A stretch of DNA of 14,504 nucleotides from Candidatus Hydrogenedentota bacterium (lineage in GTDB: Bacteria > Hydrogenedentota > Hydrogenedentia > Hydrogenedentales > JAEUWI01). Location of the stretch: the NCBI GenBank assembly GCA_030430835.1, contig JAUIKJ010000023.1, positions 1 through 14,504 on the forward strand, given 5' to 3'. Position 1 is the stretch's first letter, and the number at the start of each line of letters is the position of its first letter. A program made the translations under genes and the position numbers. Shown piece by piece: positions 14,323 to 14,504 of the stretch. Under the pieces are notes generated by a model that saw nothing but the letters and a program-made list of their open reading frames with translations, did not search any database and was not told the origin of the DNA.

Positions 14323-14349
14323 GTCATTCCCGCGAAGGCGGGAATCCAG
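14323..14349. repeat. REP-type hairpin (GTCATTCCCGC) in phnW-phnX gap
   Basis: ATTCCCGC-GAAG-GCGGGAAT (14326-14345), the familiar GTCATTCCCGCGAAGGCGGG-type repeat, related to 6796-6822. It is followed by two further hairpins, GCGGC-GCCA-GCCGC (14351-14364) and CGCGCC-CGCA-GGCGCG (14378-14393). The three fill most of the 112 bases between phnW and phnX. Confidence 0.8.
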
Positions 14350-14402
14350 TGCGGCGCCAGCCGCCAGCGAACAAAGCCGCGCCCGCAGGCGCGACGACCG
14401 AC

Positions 14403-14504
14403 CTACGCCAACGTCAACTCCATCTCCTCCACCACATCCCGGATCGCCGCCAACAGATCGCAGATGTCGGCCGTGTTCGTCCGGCCGATATTGCCGATGC
14501 GGAA
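14403..14504 (-). CDS. phnW: 2-aminoethylphosphonate-pyruvate transaminase, C-terminal end only
   Basis: The last 33 codons and stop (TAG at 14403-14405) of a gene that continues past the right edge. The window opens in frame with Phe-Arg-Ile-Gly-Asn-Ile-Gly-Arg, the conserved C-terminal signature of PhnW. An acidic helix with Asp-Leu-Leu-Ala-Ala-Ile-Arg and Val-Val-Glu-Glu-Met follows, ending Leu-Thr-Leu-Ala. PhnW is a PLP enzyme that moves the amino group of 2-aminoethylphosphonate to pyruvate, giving phosphonoacetaldehyde for PhnX. Assignment rests on this short signature plus its place upstream of phnX. A related class-V aminotransferase is unlikely. Confidence 0.85.
   Translation of the reverse strand, partial: FRIGNIGRTNTADICDLLAAIRDVVEEMELTLA

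Overview
The window looks like a chromosomal segment of a GC-rich, Gram-negative-type bacterium. Secreted and periplasmic proteins carry Sec signal peptides. A large extracellular protein ends in a Gly-Glu linker followed by two Ser-Glu-Leu-Leu-Arg...Gln-Phe-Phe-Asn modules. I associate that architecture with Candidatus Hydrogenedentes and neighbouring Planctomycete/PVC lineages; this is inference from memory, not a search. Intergenic gaps are crowded with palindromic repeats of several families.

Left part (1-3799, + strand): a phage-type tail-tip module. It has a small unknown protein, a distal-tail (Dit)-like protein, a 579-residue tail hub and a short tail-appendage/fibre-like protein. The hub contains what appears to be a complete staphylococcal-nuclease-like (SNase) domain spliced into its middle, with the catalytic Arg, Asp and Glu positions kept. 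This is the most unusual thing in the window. No capsid, integrase, holin or lysin is visible, and host-type repeats sit in both longer gaps, so the module may be a remnant, a domesticated tail, or the edge of a prophage.

Middle (3951-11040): a YceI-family periplasmic protein with a strong terminator, converging on a run of minus-strand genes. In transcription order these are ileS (eukaryote-like, mupirocin-resistant-type isoleucyl-tRNA synthetase), an unrecognised 143-aa protein, a secreted polysaccharide deacetylase, and a short-chain dehydrogenase. Every gap between these four genes holds one or more copies of a palindromic repeat. Two copies form a 223-bp direct repeat carrying a perfect 28-bp inverted repeat.

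Right part (11106-14504, minus strand): the tail of phnW, then phnX (2-aminoethylphosphonate degradation), then an orphan fragment of the C-terminal module, then the large secreted protein that carries a full version of that module. PhnW plus PhnX would release phosphate and acetaldehyde from 2-aminoethylphosphonate. The phnW remnant is only 33 codons long in this window but is readable.
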